A stretch of DNA of 64,000 bases from Anaerolineae bacterium (GCA_016783145.1 JADHXD010000002.1:19646-83645); one strand, 5' to 3'. Numbered from the stretch's first letter, positions 34,198 through 46,836 are shown. A program made the numbers and translations. The notes: generated from the sequence alone by a model not told the origin.

Positions 34198-36255
34198 TCA
34201 GCGGATCTCGAGTGTGGCTATGGTGAGCGAGTCTCCCGCCGGACTGCCGTCGAGCGCGACAGGGAGTCGGGGCGCACCACTCACCTCATACATTCCAACC
34301 AGCAGACGGTATTCGCCGGGCGCCAACGTCTTCGGGACCGGCACACCGTACCGGTCCGGGAATATGCCCTCCTCAGGCCGCCAGTCGGTCGTCAGTTTCA
34401 TGCCATCCCCTGGCTCGCCGTCGTACTGAGATACGGGACGACCGTCCGCGCCAGCCAGGTGCAGGAACACTTTGAATCGCCCAGTAGGCACGTCCAGCGC
34501 TTCCCAGAACAGCGTCACCAGCAAAGTGTCTCCGCGCCGCACTTCTGCCGGGGATACAGTGTACCCTCGCAGGGCGATGACATCTCCCAGACGTACACTT
34601 GGCAAAGGATGCTCCATCTCTGCGACGGAGAGATCTTCTGACACAGCGTACACTGCCAACCGTACGTCCCCATACCAGGTGTCTGAGGCCTTGAAGGCGT
34701 TAGCACCCAACCAACGCTCCACGATCCGCTCTGGATCGCTTTCCTCGGTCGCCCAGTACAGGACAAAGAGCCGATCGTGCTTGGACGCGATCTCCGCCAG
34801 TTCGGTGACAACCTGCTCCTCGTGAGGTGGGCGCTCTCGGCACAGTGGGTACACCGGAACGTGCTGTTGATGATAGTACGTGAACACTTCCCACTGGTTT
34901 GGCGCGTTGAGAAGCACGGCATCGCCCTCCCGTTCCAAGCCTTCAATGAACGAGACGATGGCGCGGTAGTCGCCGCGTGCGTATGTAGGATCATAGTAGT
35001 AGTTACGGAGAGAGCGGGCAGCCGCCACACCGACGATGGCAAGTCCCACCATCAACCAGAGACGGTTGGCCGCACTCCGTCTGGGTTCGGAAGAGCCTTC
35101 CAGGGTGGCGATACCCGCCCCAACCAGGATGGAGAAGGCAGGGCTGGAGACCAGGAAGAACTTGGCGCGGAAGGCGGGACGTCCGCTCACGGACAGTCCG
35201 ATCATGACGATCATGGGCGCAACGACCAGCAGGCAGAGGGCCAGTGCGCGAACGCTGAGCAGACGCCGCGCCCGGCTTCTGGACGCGCGGTCCAGAAGAG
35301 GCGCAAAAGCACTCCAGATCCCCAGCACTGAGAACCCAACCATGCCCACGACCAACCATCTGGTCAGGTCATCGTCGGCGACTGTCTCTCCCACGCTCAG
35401 CAGCTTCAGGGCTTGAGCAACGACAAAGGAGACAGAGTGCACCTCGCTGATCGGACCATAGCCCACGGTCTTGGCCCAGGCCGTACCTAGCCAGGGCAGA
35501 TAGAGGAGCAGCACGATGAGGTGCGTGCCGGCCCACCAACCAGCAGATCTCCATTGACCCGGCGCCCCTCTCCGTCCGAGCCACCAGGCCAACCAGGCCA
35601 CGTTGATCGCGGCGAGGACGACGGGAAAGGAATAGTGCGTCCAGAGTCCCGCGGCAGCCGCCAGGGCATAGACGAGACTCCACAGAAGCTGCTCCCGCCG
35701 CCCCCTCCACTCAATCCACCGGATGAAGGCCAAAGTCACCGCTGTCCCAAGCAGCGCCACAAGCACATACATCCGCACTTCCTGCGAATACTGGACCTGG
35801 AACGGGGACACCGCCGCGCAGAACGCCGCAAGCCAGCCTGCCCTGCGCCCAAAGGCCCTCGTCCCCACAGCATAGACCAGAGCCACCACTGCCATGCCGG
35901 TGACAGCAGACAATGCGCGCACGGCAGCTTCACCCTGACCGAAGAGCCTGACCCATCCCCACAGCAACAAGTAGTAACCAGGCGGATGGACGTCAGCTCG
36001 GGCGGCAGCAATCACCAGGTCCAGCGACCGCTCAGCCAAGCGAACGCTGTTCCCCTCGTCAGCCCATAGGCTCTGCGCAGTCAGATTCGAGGTGCGCAGT
36101 ACAGCAGCCAGGATGAACACGAGCAAGGTGAACCCCCAGAGCAACCAGCCCTGAGTGTGCGAGACCTGTTGTCTCCGCGCCTGCTGGTAGACCCTCGCCT
36201 GCTGTCTGGGCGGACTCGTCCTCCCCCTGGCAGGCCGATGTCGCCTCTTGCCCAC
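34198..36255 (-). CDS. GT-C membrane glycosyltransferase (PMT/ArnT-like) with C-terminal beta domain
   Basis: The protein has 685 residues. After a basic N-terminus it has about ten membrane helices (residues about 35-400). The first external loop has the acidic motif LWADEGNS and DVHPPGYY, the catalytic Asp and its partner found in PMT/ArnT-type enzymes that use polyprenyl-phosphate sugars. The C-terminal part after about residue 500 is an extracytoplasmic beta-rich module (GDVIALRGYTVS, LLVTLFWEAL, YRLLVGMYE) that is repeated in other large membrane proteins of the window. The acceptor is unknown. It follows rnz by 22 nt and precedes the Cys-rich small gene. Confidence 0.85.
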   Translation of the reverse strand: MGKRRHRPARGRTSPPRQQARVYQQARRQQVSHTQGWLLWGFTLLVFILAAVLRTSNLTAQSLWADEGNSVRLAERSLDLVIAAARADVHPPGYYLLLWGWVRLFGQGEAAVRALSAVTGMAVVALVYAVGTRAFGRRAGWLAAFCAAVSPFQVQYSQEVRMYVLVALLGTAVTLAFIRWIEWRGRREQLLWSLVYALAAAAGLWTHYSFPVVLAAINVAWLAWWLGRRGAPGQWRSAGWWAGTHLIVLLLYLPWLGTAWAKTVGYGPISEVHSVSFVVAQALKLLSVGETVADDDLTRWLVVGMVGFSVLGIWSAFAPLLDRASRSRARRLLSVRALALCLLVVAPMIVMIGLSVSGRPAFRAKFFLVSSPAFSILVGAGIATLEGSSEPRRSAANRLWLMVGLAIVGVAAARSLRNYYYDPTYARGDYRAIVSFIEGLEREGDAVLLNAPNQWEVFTYYHQQHVPVYPLCRERPPHEEQVVTELAEIASKHDRLFVLYWATEESDPERIVERWLGANAFKASDTWYGDVRLAVYAVSEDLSVAEMEHPLPSVRLGDVIALRGYTVSPAEVRRGDTLLVTLFWEALDVPTGRFKVFLHLAGADGRPVSQYDGEPGDGMKLTTDWRPEEGIFPDRYGVPVPKTLAPGEYRLLVGMYEVSGAPRLPVALDGSPAGDSLTIATLEIR

Positions 36256-36277
36256 GCCCTTGCCCTACCCTTTCCGT

Positions 36278-37249
36278 CTAGCTCATCCTGTGCTGCTTGT
36301 CTGAGCGGACCAATGTGACCTTCCCTCCCTTTGCGATCTGGAACAGGTCAAAGTCTCGGGCGACAAACGTATTGCCGAACACACTCTGCGCTTCTGCCAG
36401 GACCTCGCGCTCATAGTGCCGTCTGGAGAGATGAGTCAAGATAAGGGCACGGACTTGGGCGTCACGGGCGAGCTGTGCCGACTGCCGAGCAGTCAGATGA
36501 CCGAAATCAGCAGCTAGATCGCGTTCACTCTCCAGATAGGTCGCCTCAATCACCAGGGCATCTGCTCCTTGAGCTGCCTGGTGCAAGTTCCGCGTGGTCG
36601 ATGCATCACCGACGAAAACGAGCTTTGCGCCGGGTAGCACCTCCCCCAACACATCGTCGGGACGGACTACCCTACCGTCAGGAAGAACCAGCTCCTCACC
36701 TCGAACCAGCCTTCTACGCTCTGGCCCTTGAGGGACGCCCAAGGCCTCGGCCTTTTCGACAAGAAAGGGCCGCCGAGACTTTTCCACAAAGCTGTAACCG
36801 TAGCATCCGGGCCCGCGATGCATAACCGGAAAGGCGTCGAGCACAAAGGTGTCATCTTCCATCAGCACCCGGGCATCCACCTCATAGTACTCGATCTCCA
36901 GCGGTCGCCGGTTTGGCCCCAAAGCCACCTCCATGAGTCTCTCAACGCGATCCAGCGCCCAACGGCCTCCCCATATCTCCATACGTTCGATGGCCTCCCA
37001 GCGACCGAAGGTAGATGCGATACCCCCGAGACCCAGGATATGGTCCAGATGTCCGTGTGTCAGCAGGATACGATCAAGCCGGCGGAAGCCAAGCCCACTG
37101 CGCAGTAGTTGCCGCTGTGTGCCCTCGCCGCAGTCGATGAGAAAGCGATACTCCTTGTGCAGCACCATGGCCGAAGACAACCCACGATGCACAGACGGAG
37201 CCGAGGCCGAAGTGCCAAGAAAGACCAATTCAAACATCTCTATATCCAT
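36278..37249 (-). CDS. rnz: Ribonuclease Z
   Basis: This protein of about 323 residues is the tRNA 3'-processing endonuclease of the metallo-beta-lactamase fold. It starts [12 protein letters not shown], with the zinc motif [13 protein letters not shown] (HxHxDH), the His in [19 protein letters not shown] for the bridging Asp and LTHLSRRHY near the C-terminus. The length fits the short bacterial form. It cuts precursor tRNA after the discriminator base. The frame extends to 37411 but overlaps rtcA and is rejected; the ATG at 37249 or 37237 is the start. It lies 59 nt after rtcA, an RNA 3'-end modifying enzyme. Confidence 0.93.
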   Translation of the reverse strand: MDIEMFELVFLGTSASAPSVHRGLSSAMVLHKEYRFLIDCGEGTQRQLLRSGLGFRRLDRILLTHGHLDHILGLGGIASTFGRWEAIERMEIWGGRWALDRVERLMEVALGPNRRPLEIEYYEVDARVLMEDDTFVLDAFPVMHRGPGCYGYSFVEKSRRPFLVEKAEALGVPQGPERRRLVRGEELVLPDGRVVRPDDVLGEVLPGAKLVFVGDASTTRNLHQAAQGADALVIEATYLESERDLAADFGHLTARQSAQLARDAQVRALILTHLSRRHYEREVLAEAQSVFGNTFVARDFDLFQIAKGGKVTLVRSDKQHRMS

Positions 37250-37308
37250 TCTGGCCAGATGGCGGCTGACCAGGCCAAGAATACGCGCGAGAAGTGTACT
37301 CGCTGCGT

Positions 37309-38391
37309 TCACGCCTCGCTGGATGGGGTATGAACCGTCACCAGACCGGGGCGGCCCAGCTCGCCATCGATCTCTATGAGCACATCCCGGAGCATCTGAG
37401 CGATGACCCACGCGTTGGTAAGAAGGTGGGGCGTGACCGATTCCACCGCATACTGCGTCCGTCCCCGTGCAAGCGCCACTGGTAGGAGCAGTTGGTCCGC
37501 GAGGTGTGCGTCCACAGGTTGTCTTTGCTTGTGGAAGCGGAGGAACCCTCTACACGCCTCCTCGGCTACCCTCTCTGCCGGCTTGCGGATACGCCCATAG
37601 GAGGCGAACCCTGCCCAAACGTTCTTGTACTCTGCCAGGACAAACACGACGGTCCCCTGTCCAGGCGACGGTGGGGCAAGGACCTCGATCTGAGGCTTGA
37701 TCCCCTGCTTGCGTAGCAGAAAGTCAGCTCGAGTTGCCTGGCGCTGGCGGATGTGATCGGGCAGATTGGAGGCCGCACTGAGAACCGACACACTTTGCAG
37801 TGTCCCTCGGTCTATCAGGTCCATCGGGGACAGGCGCAAGCTGCCTGCGATCTGCGCTCTGATCCTTCCCCCGCCGCGAGGATACCATCCCCAGGTCTGG
37901 ACCACGACATCAGCGATGGGAGAGGCCTTCTCCGGAAACGCACCTGCACGCAAGACTGCCTGCTTGGACAGCATAGGCAGGTACACTCTGTGCACATAAT
38001 CCGCGGGTGGGCTCCAGGCAACGTGTGTGCCGCCCACCAATTCAACCTCAGACGGCCCATCCGAGAACGCCAGGGGCCAGAGCACGGTCTGGAAAACCAG
38101 ACTGACCGCGCCCGCGGTGCCCACTTCCCATCGGTATCTGCCAGGTCGAGGCGGCATAGTGGGCTCAAAGCTTAGGGTCTGCGAGCCTATCTCTGCGCCC
38201 TCCACCTTCGCCCCGCAGAGGTCGGCCACAGCCCGAACGGCGGTGAGGTGCTGCGCGCGGAGACCAGGCTTCTCTCGGCCTGCCCGAATCCGGTCAATGC
38301 GAAAGGCCTGCCCTGTGAGCGCACTCAGAGACAGTGCAGTGCGGACAAGCTGCCCGCCCCCCTCGCCGTACGACCCATCAATCGATCTCAC
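37309..38391 (-). CDS. rtcA: RNA 3'-terminal phosphate cyclase
   Basis: This 360-residue enzyme turns RNA 3'-phosphates into 2',3'-cyclic phosphates using ATP through an adenylated His. It starts [19 protein letters not shown], the RtcA signature. The catalytic His is in [10 protein letters not shown] near the C-terminus. Other family segments are [11 protein letters not shown] and YPRGGG. The length is close to the usual 340. The start is the GTG at 38391; a longer frame runs upstream into the GNAT gene and has no family character. No rtcB or rtcR is nearby. It lies 23 nt after the GNAT gene and before rnz. Confidence 0.93.
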   Translation of the reverse strand: MRSIDGSYGEGGGQLVRTALSLSALTGQAFRIDRIRAGREKPGLRAQHLTAVRAVADLCGAKVEGAEIGSQTLSFEPTMPPRPGRYRWEVGTAGAVSLVFQTVLWPLAFSDGPSEVELVGGTHVAWSPPADYVHRVYLPMLSKQAVLRAGAFPEKASPIADVVVQTWGWYPRGGGRIRAQIAGSLRLSPMDLIDRGTLQSVSVLSAASNLPDHIRQRQATRADFLLRKQGIKPQIEVLAPPSPGQGTVVFVLAEYKNVWAGFASYGRIRKPAERVAEEACRGFLRFHKQRQPVDAHLADQLLLPVALARGRTQYAVESVTPHLLTNAWVIAQMLRDVLIEIDGELGRPGLVTVHTPSSEA

Positions 38392-38414
38392 GAACCCAAC
38401 CTGAATCCCAGCGG

Positions 38415-39143
38415 CTATCCTCGCAGCTGCCCAAGGCTCTCCAGCTCTCGGATCCCCTTGTCCACGAATCCCAGAGCCCGAGCCAGGGCTTGTGATGCTG
38501 CGTTCTCCCCATCCGCCGCATACAGTGGAAGCAAGCCTGCATCGAGCAAGCTCCTCACGCACATCGCGCCAACAGCCCTTCCCCATCCCCTGCCCTGGGC
38601 TTCTGGCTCGGTGTAGACGTACATCTCTGCCAGGTGAGCTGATCGCCAATTGATGCCGGCGGCAGACATCACGCGATCGCCTACTCGGATCTCGAACCGA
38701 AAGGGGCCTGGACCAGGCTGCACCATCACATTGATGACCGGATGGAAGGAAGGTGGGTCGAACGCATAGACGCAGTTCAGTTGCTGGCGCTCCAGCAGTA
38801 GGGTCTCCTCGACCCCTCTGCGGAGTAAAGGGGTCGTCACCACCGTGTAGGGCCGACCGGGATGCAGTGCTTGACGCAACAGACTGGCGGCCAGTCCCTC
38901 GGGTGCACGCATAACCACGAGAGGCACAAACAGATCGGCTCTGGTCTGGCAGACTGCCACAAATCCATCCACCTGCCCTTGAGGTGCCCGGTGTACGTGC
39001 AGTCGCACGCGCTCCGGATCGTACTCCAAAGCATAGTATGCCGTCATTGCGTCTGCCGGGTGGGTAGGCACCAGCAGAGGACCGATCGAGCGTCGTTGGG
39101 CCTCGGTGGCCCCACGCTCGCCCGCAGGACCGGAGGCACTCAT
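38415..39143 (-). CDS. GNAT-family acetyltransferase
   Basis: The 242-residue protein ends with a GNAT domain (about 130-242). The acetyl-CoA loop is EPEAQGRGWGRAVGA, followed by the C-terminal ENAASQALARALGF. The N-terminal half has no clear domain. The ATG at 39143 overlaps the stop of the flavin reductase gene (ATGA), so the two are translationally coupled. The frame upstream of it lies within that gene. The substrate is unknown. Confidence 0.85.
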   Translation of the reverse strand: MSASGPAGERGATEAQRRSIGPLLVPTHPADAMTAYYALEYDPERVRLHVHRAPQGQVDGFVAVCQTRADLFVPLVVMRAPEGLAASLLRQALHPGRPYTVVTTPLLRRGVEETLLLERQQLNCVYAFDPPSFHPVINVMVQPGPGPFRFEIRVGDRVMSAAGINWRSAHLAEMYVYTEPEAQGRGWGRAVGAMCVRSLLDAGLLPLYAADGENAASQALARALGFVDKGIRELESLGQLRG

Positions 39144-39658
39144 TGGGCGTATGTGCCTACGATGTGACCGTAGTACAGCCGATGAAAGTCCCCGTGGCTG
39201 TAGCTGCGATCGAGCACGTTGGGTGCCAGGTTTGGCGGCTGGACATCGTTCCAGTGCACCACCCTGCATTCATAGACCAAAGGGCATGCATCCAGGACGA
39301 CACTGTCCACAGACTGCCCCACTGAAGTAGCGATCTCGGCCAGCTTGTCCACGTCACGTCCACTGCGTGTGCCACAGAGCGTGACATAGTCCTTCATCTC
39401 GGGTGTAGGCACGTTGACGGCAAAGCTCTGCGATTCCTCGATGAACTGGTACGTGTATCGCGATGGTCGCACCAGCACAACCATCACCGGCAGACCCCAG
39501 ACCACGCCGACCGTGGCCCAACCGATGGTCATCACGTTGGATGCGCCGTCGGCGCGTGTGGATGCCAGAAGCAATCCCCCGTGCGCCAGTCTGTGCAATG
39601 TCTCACCGAGCTGGTGAGTATAGACAACCTCTTTGCGCTTCACCACTCCTCCCTGCAT
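39140..39658 (-). CDS. Flavin reductase-like FMN-binding protein
   Basis: This 172-residue protein follows the flavin reductase pattern: ASNVMTIGWATVG, VMVVLVRPSRYTYQFIEES, SFAVNVPTPEM and LVYECRVVHWND. Members bind FMN or FAD through the beta barrel and act as NAD(P)H:flavin reductases or as flavoproteins with other partners. Two starts are possible: the ATG at 39658 is used, and a GTG at 39643 is the alternative because GGGAGG lies just before it. The frame upstream to 39898 shows no family similarity. It is the first gene of the minus-strand run through GNAT, rtcA and rnz. Confidence 0.88.
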   Translation of the reverse strand: MQGGVVKRKEVVYTHQLGETLHRLAHGGLLLASTRADGASNVMTIGWATVGVVWGLPVMVVLVRPSRYTYQFIEESQSFAVNVPTPEMKDYVTLCGTRSGRDVDKLAEIATSVGQSVDSVVLDACPLVYECRVVHWNDVQPPNLAPNVLDRSYSHGDFHRLYYGHIVGTYAQ

Positions 39659-39717
39659 CGTGAACCAGATTGGGCCAACGCAGTGACAACAGAGGACAGT
39701 CCCCTGTGGACCAGGGC

Positions 39718-39746
39718 ATTGTACCACGTCCGCTGGAAAAACACAA
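39718..39746 (-). promoter_or_regulatory. Promoter of the flavin reductase-rtcA-rnz run
   Basis: Minus-strand TTGTGT (39746-39741) and TACAAT (39723-39718) have a 17-bp spacer, about 60 nt before the start. Confidence 0.6.
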
Positions 39747-39815
39747 TCCCAGTGAGCCCGCCCACTCACAGAGAAAAGGCGCTTTGCCTCAATCGAGGGG
39801 CACAGAATGGGCGAT

Positions 39816-39844
39816 TTGCGCGTTTCTGCGTTTCGTGATACCAT
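39816..39844 (+). promoter_or_regulatory. Promoter of the candidate 6S RNA
   Basis: TTGCGC (39816-39821) and TACCAT (39839-39844) are 17 bp apart and would start transcription near 39851, just before the closing stem of the RNA. Confidence 0.45.
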
Positions 39845-39850
39845 AGCGTT

Positions 39851-40034
39851 TGTACCCTGCTGTGTTGGTGATGCGCCATTGAAGTTTTGAGCCAACACTT
39901 ATGTTTCTCGGGGGCCATGCTCTTGAAGGGAATGCAGCAGTCCACGCGACTGCTGATTCTACAGGTAGGCACCCACCTGCGAATGCAGGTTCAAAACCAA
40001 TCCGCACACGGCACAGCGGGGCTTGTCGTATCCT
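39851..40034 (+). ncRNA. ssrS: Probable 6S RNA
   Basis: CCCTGCTGTG (39855-39864) pairs with CACAGCGGGG (40012-40021) in a 10-bp closing stem about 165 nt across, with one GT wobble. The 5' part (CTGTGTTGGTGATG then AGTTTTG) resembles the start of Bacillus 6S-1 RNA as I remember it. Inside are two perfect hairpins, CAGCAGTC/GACTGCTG and ACCTGC/GCAGGT, around open regions. A promoter precedes it and an intrinsic terminator follows. There is no credible gene on the plus strand here. 6S RNA mimics an open promoter and binds sigma70 RNA polymerase. The size (about 185 nt) is right; the family call comes from structure and resemblance by eye. Confidence 0.65.
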
Positions 40035-40061
40035 ACCACCAGGACCACCCTGGTGGTTTTT
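40035..40061 (+). terminator. Intrinsic terminator of the candidate 6S RNA
   Basis: ACCACCAGG (40035-40043) and CCTGGTGGT (40049-40057) form a perfect 9-bp stem with a 5-nt loop, followed directly by four more T. Confidence 0.8.
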
Positions 40062-40135
40062 GGTCGTGAGGGCACCTGGTGCTGGCGCGACACACGAACG
40101 CACGAGAAGTCAGGGTACCATAGTAGGAGGAAAGT

Positions 40136-40990
40136 ATGCTACGGGAGCGGGTAGCGGAGGACATCTTTGTCTTCACAAGCGATCTCTACCTCCAGGTCAC
40201 GGCAAGCGCGATCTTTACGCCAGAGGGCGTCGTTGTGATCGACACCCTGCCATTTCCCCAGGAGACTCGTGAGATGCTTCGCTTCATTAGGAGGTACAGC
40301 ACGAGCCCAATCCGCTACGTCATCCTGACCCACCACCACGCTGACCACTCCTACGGGACCTACCTCCTTGAGGGAGAGACGATCGCCCACGAGCGTTGTC
40401 GCCGCATTCTGGAGAAAGACGGTGACCGTATCCTTGAGGCAGACCAGGACCTGCACCCAGAGCTCTTGGAGGTGCAGGTCCGGCTGCCGGAGACGGTGTT
40501 CGAGCGCGGGACACTGTCGCTGCATATCGGAAGAAAGACCATTACCCTGATGCACACACCCGGCCACACCAGCGATGGGGTCTCTGTCTACGTCAAAGAG
40601 GACAAGGTGCTGTTCGCTGGAGACTTGGTGATGCCCGTCCCGTACATCGTTGGCGGCGACCGACATGTGATGCGCGAGTCGCTGCACAAGCTCAGTGAAT
40701 TAGCGATGGACAATGTCGTCCAGGGGCACGGCGACGTGCTCTTGCGAGGTGAGATACCAGAGGCGATCGAGACCAGCCTTCAGTATCTCGACGCGATTGA
40801 GCAGCAGGTGGAGAGGCGAGTAGCCAAGGGGATGCCCAAGAACACACTGCGCAGATTGAGCATCGAGAGCTGCCACAAATCGCGGATTCCACTCAATGGC
40901 CTTGCCGAGGAGCTTCACCAGGCGAACTTGGCCCACCTGTATGATCTGCTGTCCATGCAAAAGGAGACCGGAGTAGAGCTGAGAGCCTAG
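40136..40990 (+). CDS. Metallo-beta-lactamase fold hydrolase
   Basis: The 284-residue protein has the HxHxDH metal motif in LTHHHADHSYG (about 65-71), then HTPGHTSDGVSVYV (third His), FAGDLVMP (bridging Asp) and QGHGDVL. This is a two-metal hydrolase of the lactamase/glyoxalase superfamily, similar to quorum-quenching or glyoxalase II-like members. The actual substrate is unknown. There is no signal peptide. AGGAGG 5 nt upstream supports the ATG. It lies 75 nt after the candidate 6S RNA terminator. Confidence 0.88.
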   Translation: MLRERVAEDIFVFTSDLYLQVTASAIFTPEGVVVIDTLPFPQETREMLRFIRRYSTSPIRYVILTHHHADHSYGTYLLEGETIAHERCRRILEKDGDRILEADQDLHPELLEVQVRLPETVFERGTLSLHIGRKTITLMHTPGHTSDGVSVYVKEDKVLFAGDLVMPVPYIVGGDRHVMRESLHKLSELAMDNVVQGHGDVLLRGEIPEAIETSLQYLDAIEQQVERRVAKGMPKNTLRRLSIESCHKSRIPLNGLAEELHQANLAHLYDLLSMQKETGVELRA

Positions 40991-41017
40991 TAGTCTTCCG
41001 AGCAAGGCGCAGAGGTG

Positions 41018-41046
41018 TTGACAACCTGGTACATCTGTGATACAAT
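41018..41046 (+). promoter_or_regulatory. Promoter of the T-box/alaX/ileS operon
   Basis: TTGACA (41018-41023), a perfect -35, and TACAAT (41041-41046) are 17 bp apart. Transcription should start near 41053, giving a leader of about 305 nt. Confidence 0.85.
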
Positions 41047-41052
41047 AGCGTC

Positions 41053-41334
41053 AAAGATTGACGAAAGACATTGATGGAGACGAGTAGGTAGACACCGCTC
41101 ATCCAGAGAGTCCGGGTCAGGTGCAAGCCGGACATGAGGGTGTCGTCCGAAAATCCCTCCGGAGTCGCCAACCGAAAGAGCCAACCACGCTTGAGTAGAC
41201 TTGGCCGGTGTCGTTCACCGTTACCTGAACGGGGACATGATGCGTGTCCCCTGAGCGGCCTCCTGAGGAGGCAATGAGGGTGGTACCACGGAAGCTAATC
41301 GACGCTTTCGCCCCTGCGGGGCGGAAGCGTTTTT
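41053..41334 (+). promoter_or_regulatory. T-box riboswitch leader with Ile (ATC) specifier
   Basis: The leader has the complete T-box layout. Stem I: GACACC...TCAT pairs with ATGA.GGTGTC. The loop-E motif is present on both sides (AGTA on the 5' side and GAA on the 3' side). The apical loop GGTGCAAGCC and the AGAGAG bulge are in place. Directly after GAA lies ATC at 41153-41155, an isoleucine codon, in the specifier loop. The T-box sequence GAGGGTGGTACCACGG is at 41276-41291. A terminator follows. Uncharged tRNA-Ile is expected to pair with the specifier and T-box, form the antiterminator and allow transcription of alaX and ileS. Confidence 0.93.
41303..41334 (+). terminator. T-box-controlled intrinsic terminator
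   Basis: The 12-nt arms CGCTTTCGCCCC and GGGGCGGAAGCG pair fully (one GT wobble) around a 3-nt loop, and five T follow. It is placed right after the T-box sequence, where the antiterminator would compete with it. Confidence 0.9.
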
Positions 41335-41357
41335 CTTCTCGCGAAGAGAGAGTGGAA

Positions 41358-42080
41358 ATGACAGTCCTGCTTTACCAAACGGATGCCTACGTAAAGGAGT
41401 TCGTGGCCGAGGTTTCGGACGCACGAGACGGGGCCATCGTTCTCGACCGTACGGCATTCTACCCCGGTGGCGGCGGACAGCCGCACGATGAGGGTACGGT
41501 CAAGACCCGGTCTCACACATACCGTGTGACCAAGGTCAGCAAAGCCGGCGACCGCGTACTCCACTGGCTGGACACCGGTGGTCTGCACCCCCTGCCAGCC
41601 ACTGGTACCCATGTCGAGGGGCGGCTGGACTGGAGCCGCCGCTTTGCGCTGATGCGCACGCACACCGCGCTGCACATCCTCTGTGGCGTGATCTGGCGGG
41701 ACTATGGAGCTCAAGTGACGGGTGGCAATATGCAGCCGCTGGAAGCACGGATGGACTTTGAGCTGGCCCATATGAGCGCTGGCTTTGCGGGAGAGGTCGA
41801 AGCCAAGATCAACGCGCAGGTCGCTGCTGGTCGCGAGGTAACAGCGAGCATCTTGCCACGCGCCGAAGCATTCCTGATTCCCGATCTGATCCGCACCAAG
41901 ATCAACCTGCTGCCTGAAGGGATTACCAGCGTGCGTGTCGTAGAGATCGAGGGTCTGGATATGCAGGCTGATGGCGGCACGCACGTGAGCAACACAAGCC
42001 AGGTGGGCCACATTCGGGTGGTCAAACACGAGAGCAAGGGCAAGATCAACAAGCGATTGCGCATTGCGCTAGACACATAA
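41358..42080 (+). CDS. alaX: AlaX-type alanyl-tRNA editing protein
   Basis: This 240-residue protein is a stand-alone version of the alanyl-tRNA synthetase editing domain. It has FYPGGGGQPHDEG near the N-terminus, the HTALH zinc motif at about 100 and GGTHVSNTSQVG near the C-terminus. The residue before GGTH is Asp instead of the usual Cys, so the metal site differs from classical AlaX. Such enzymes remove Ser or Gly from tRNA-Ala in trans. The ATG at 41358 was chosen because the family begins there; the earlier frame lies in the T-box leader. ileS follows 15 nt later and both are under the Ile T-box. Confidence 0.88.
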   Translation: MTVLLYQTDAYVKEFVAEVSDARDGAIVLDRTAFYPGGGGQPHDEGTVKTRSHTYRVTKVSKAGDRVLHWLDTGGLHPLPATGTHVEGRLDWSRRFALMRTHTALHILCGVIWRDYGAQVTGGNMQPLEARMDFELAHMSAGFAGEVEAKINAQVAAGREVTASILPRAEAFLIPDLIRTKINLLPEGITSVRVVEIEGLDMQADGGTHVSNTSQVGHIRVVKHESKGKINKRLRIALDT

Positions 42081-42095
42081 CACAGGGGAATGAGA

Positions 42096-45464
<3,369 letters not shown>

Positions 45465-45470
45465 AAGGCA

Positions 45471-45510
45471 GGGTCCCCTGGATGCTCAGCCATCCAGGGG
45501 ACCCTCTTCT
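45471..45510 (+). terminator. Terminator after ileS
   Basis: GGGTCCCCTGGATG (45471-45484) and its perfect complement (45491-45504) form a 14-bp stem with a 6-nt loop, followed by TCTTCT. It lies 6 nt after the ileS stop. Confidence 0.75.
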
Positions 45511-45521
45511 GCCCACCTGAG

Positions 45522-46364
45522 ATGGATCATCAAACATTGCTCGCAAACGCGGTCGCCGCGATAGGGCTGGGCGACCATGGTACCGGCCAACGCTTGCTCG
45601 CCCAGCTTTTGCGCGACGACCCGAACAACGCTCAGGCCTGGCTGTGGATGAGCGAGGTCGCAGCGACCGCTGCCCAACGACGTGAGTGCGTGATCCACGC
45701 GCTGCTCGCCGATCCGATGGATCCAGCTGCCCGCGCCGCGTTGGATCGGCTGGACGCTCGCACCACGTCCAGTGCATCCCCGCCGCCGGCACCCCCCCTC
45801 GGCGAATCAGTGCCACAACCGTCAAGTGCGGTGGTGCCTGAGGATCAGAACGCTCCCTGGTCCGCTGCGCCGGTGTTTCCCGCCCCGGCGCCCACAGCAG
45901 GCATCGGCGGCCGCTTGCCCGGCCTGGGATCGGCCGTTCCGCCCAGGCCCCAGGATGCCCAAGAGTCGCGGGAGATCACAGAAGCCCACCGCAGGAGGGC
46001 CTATCGGAACACGATGCTTGCTGGGGCGATGGCCCTCACGCTGGCTCTGGGCCTGTTTGTGCTTCTGATCGTCGTGACGATCATCGTGCCTCGAGCCCGG
46101 CAGCGCATCCGATCAACGCCCGAGCGCGTCTTCTCTGCGGCGACACTGTGGTGCCCTCTGTGCGAGCAGGCAGGAGATGCGATCGTGCTCTGGGAACGAC
46201 CCGGGGAAGGGGCAGCACGCGGAGATAAAACTGGCGAGCTGCCACACGGCACACCGGTGTCGGTACTGGCCGAAACGTGGTCAGAGGCACAGGGCCGAGC
46301 CTACCTCAAGGTCAGCGCTCAGGACCAGACGGGTTGGGTCTCGGAGACATTCGTCCAGCAGTGA
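45522..46364 (+). CDS. Membrane protein with helical N-terminal repeats and SH3-like C-terminus
   Basis: The 280-residue protein has an N-terminal helical segment (about 1-80) like TPR repeats (AVAAIGLGDHGTGQRLLAQLL, LRDDPNNAQAWLWMSEV). A Pro-rich linker (to about 155) and one membrane helix (about 168-192) follow. The outer C-terminal part is SH3-like, with PHGTPVSVLAETWSEA and GWVSETFV. This build is common in Chloroflexota surface proteins. The inner TPR-like part and the outer SH3 part suggest a sensor or assembly role, not demonstrated. It starts after the ileS terminator. Confidence 0.7.
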   Translation: MDHQTLLANAVAAIGLGDHGTGQRLLAQLLRDDPNNAQAWLWMSEVAATAAQRRECVIHALLADPMDPAARAALDRLDARTTSSASPPPAPPLGESVPQPSSAVVPEDQNAPWSAAPVFPAPAPTAGIGGRLPGLGSAVPPRPQDAQESREITEAHRRRAYRNTMLAGAMALTLALGLFVLLIVVTIIVPRARQRIRSTPERVFSAATLWCPLCEQAGDAIVLWERPGEGAARGDKTGELPHGTPVSVLAETWSEAQGRAYLKVSAQDQTGWVSETFVQQ

Positions 46365-46419
46365 GTCACTCTGACCGTCTCGCGGCGTTGACGGCCGCGA
46401 CCCAGGCCATCACAGATCG

Positions 46420-46836
46420 TCACTCGAGCTCACGCCAGCGACCTTCGCGCAGCAAATCCTCCCAGCTCAACTCAAGGTGACTTTCGCGACTACCCAGGGC
46501 AACACTGCTCGCCAGCAAGATGCCCCCCAGCCACTGCCAGACCGCCAGCCGCTCCCCTAGCCAGAGATAGGCGATCAGCAGCGTCACCAACAGCTCAGCC
46601 AGGCTCAGAAGCGAGGTCTGCATCCCTCCGAGGCTCTGCAGACCGGCAAATACCAACAACCGAGCGAGGATCGTCGGAAAGATCGTCAGCCCCAGGACAG
46701 CCATCCAGCCCGATGCGGAGACGGGCGTCCACGGCGCTCCGTTCAGCAGGCGTGCGACCGTCACGACCACTGCCATCGTGGACAGCACATAGAGGGTCAC
46801 GGTGCGCGAGTCAACATCCGTAAGCGTCACTGACGA
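46420..46836 (-). pseudogene. EamA-type transporter gene truncated by an IS element
   Basis: The reading frame enters at the edge of the IS (46836) and ends normally at 46420. It encodes the second EamA half: TVTLYVLSTMAVVVTV, GWMAVLGLTIFPTILARLL, then LSLAELLVTLLIAYLWLGERLAVWQWLGG. The first half (about 150 residues) is missing and is not found beyond the right end of the IS, so DNA was lost with or after the insertion. Confidence 0.8.
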
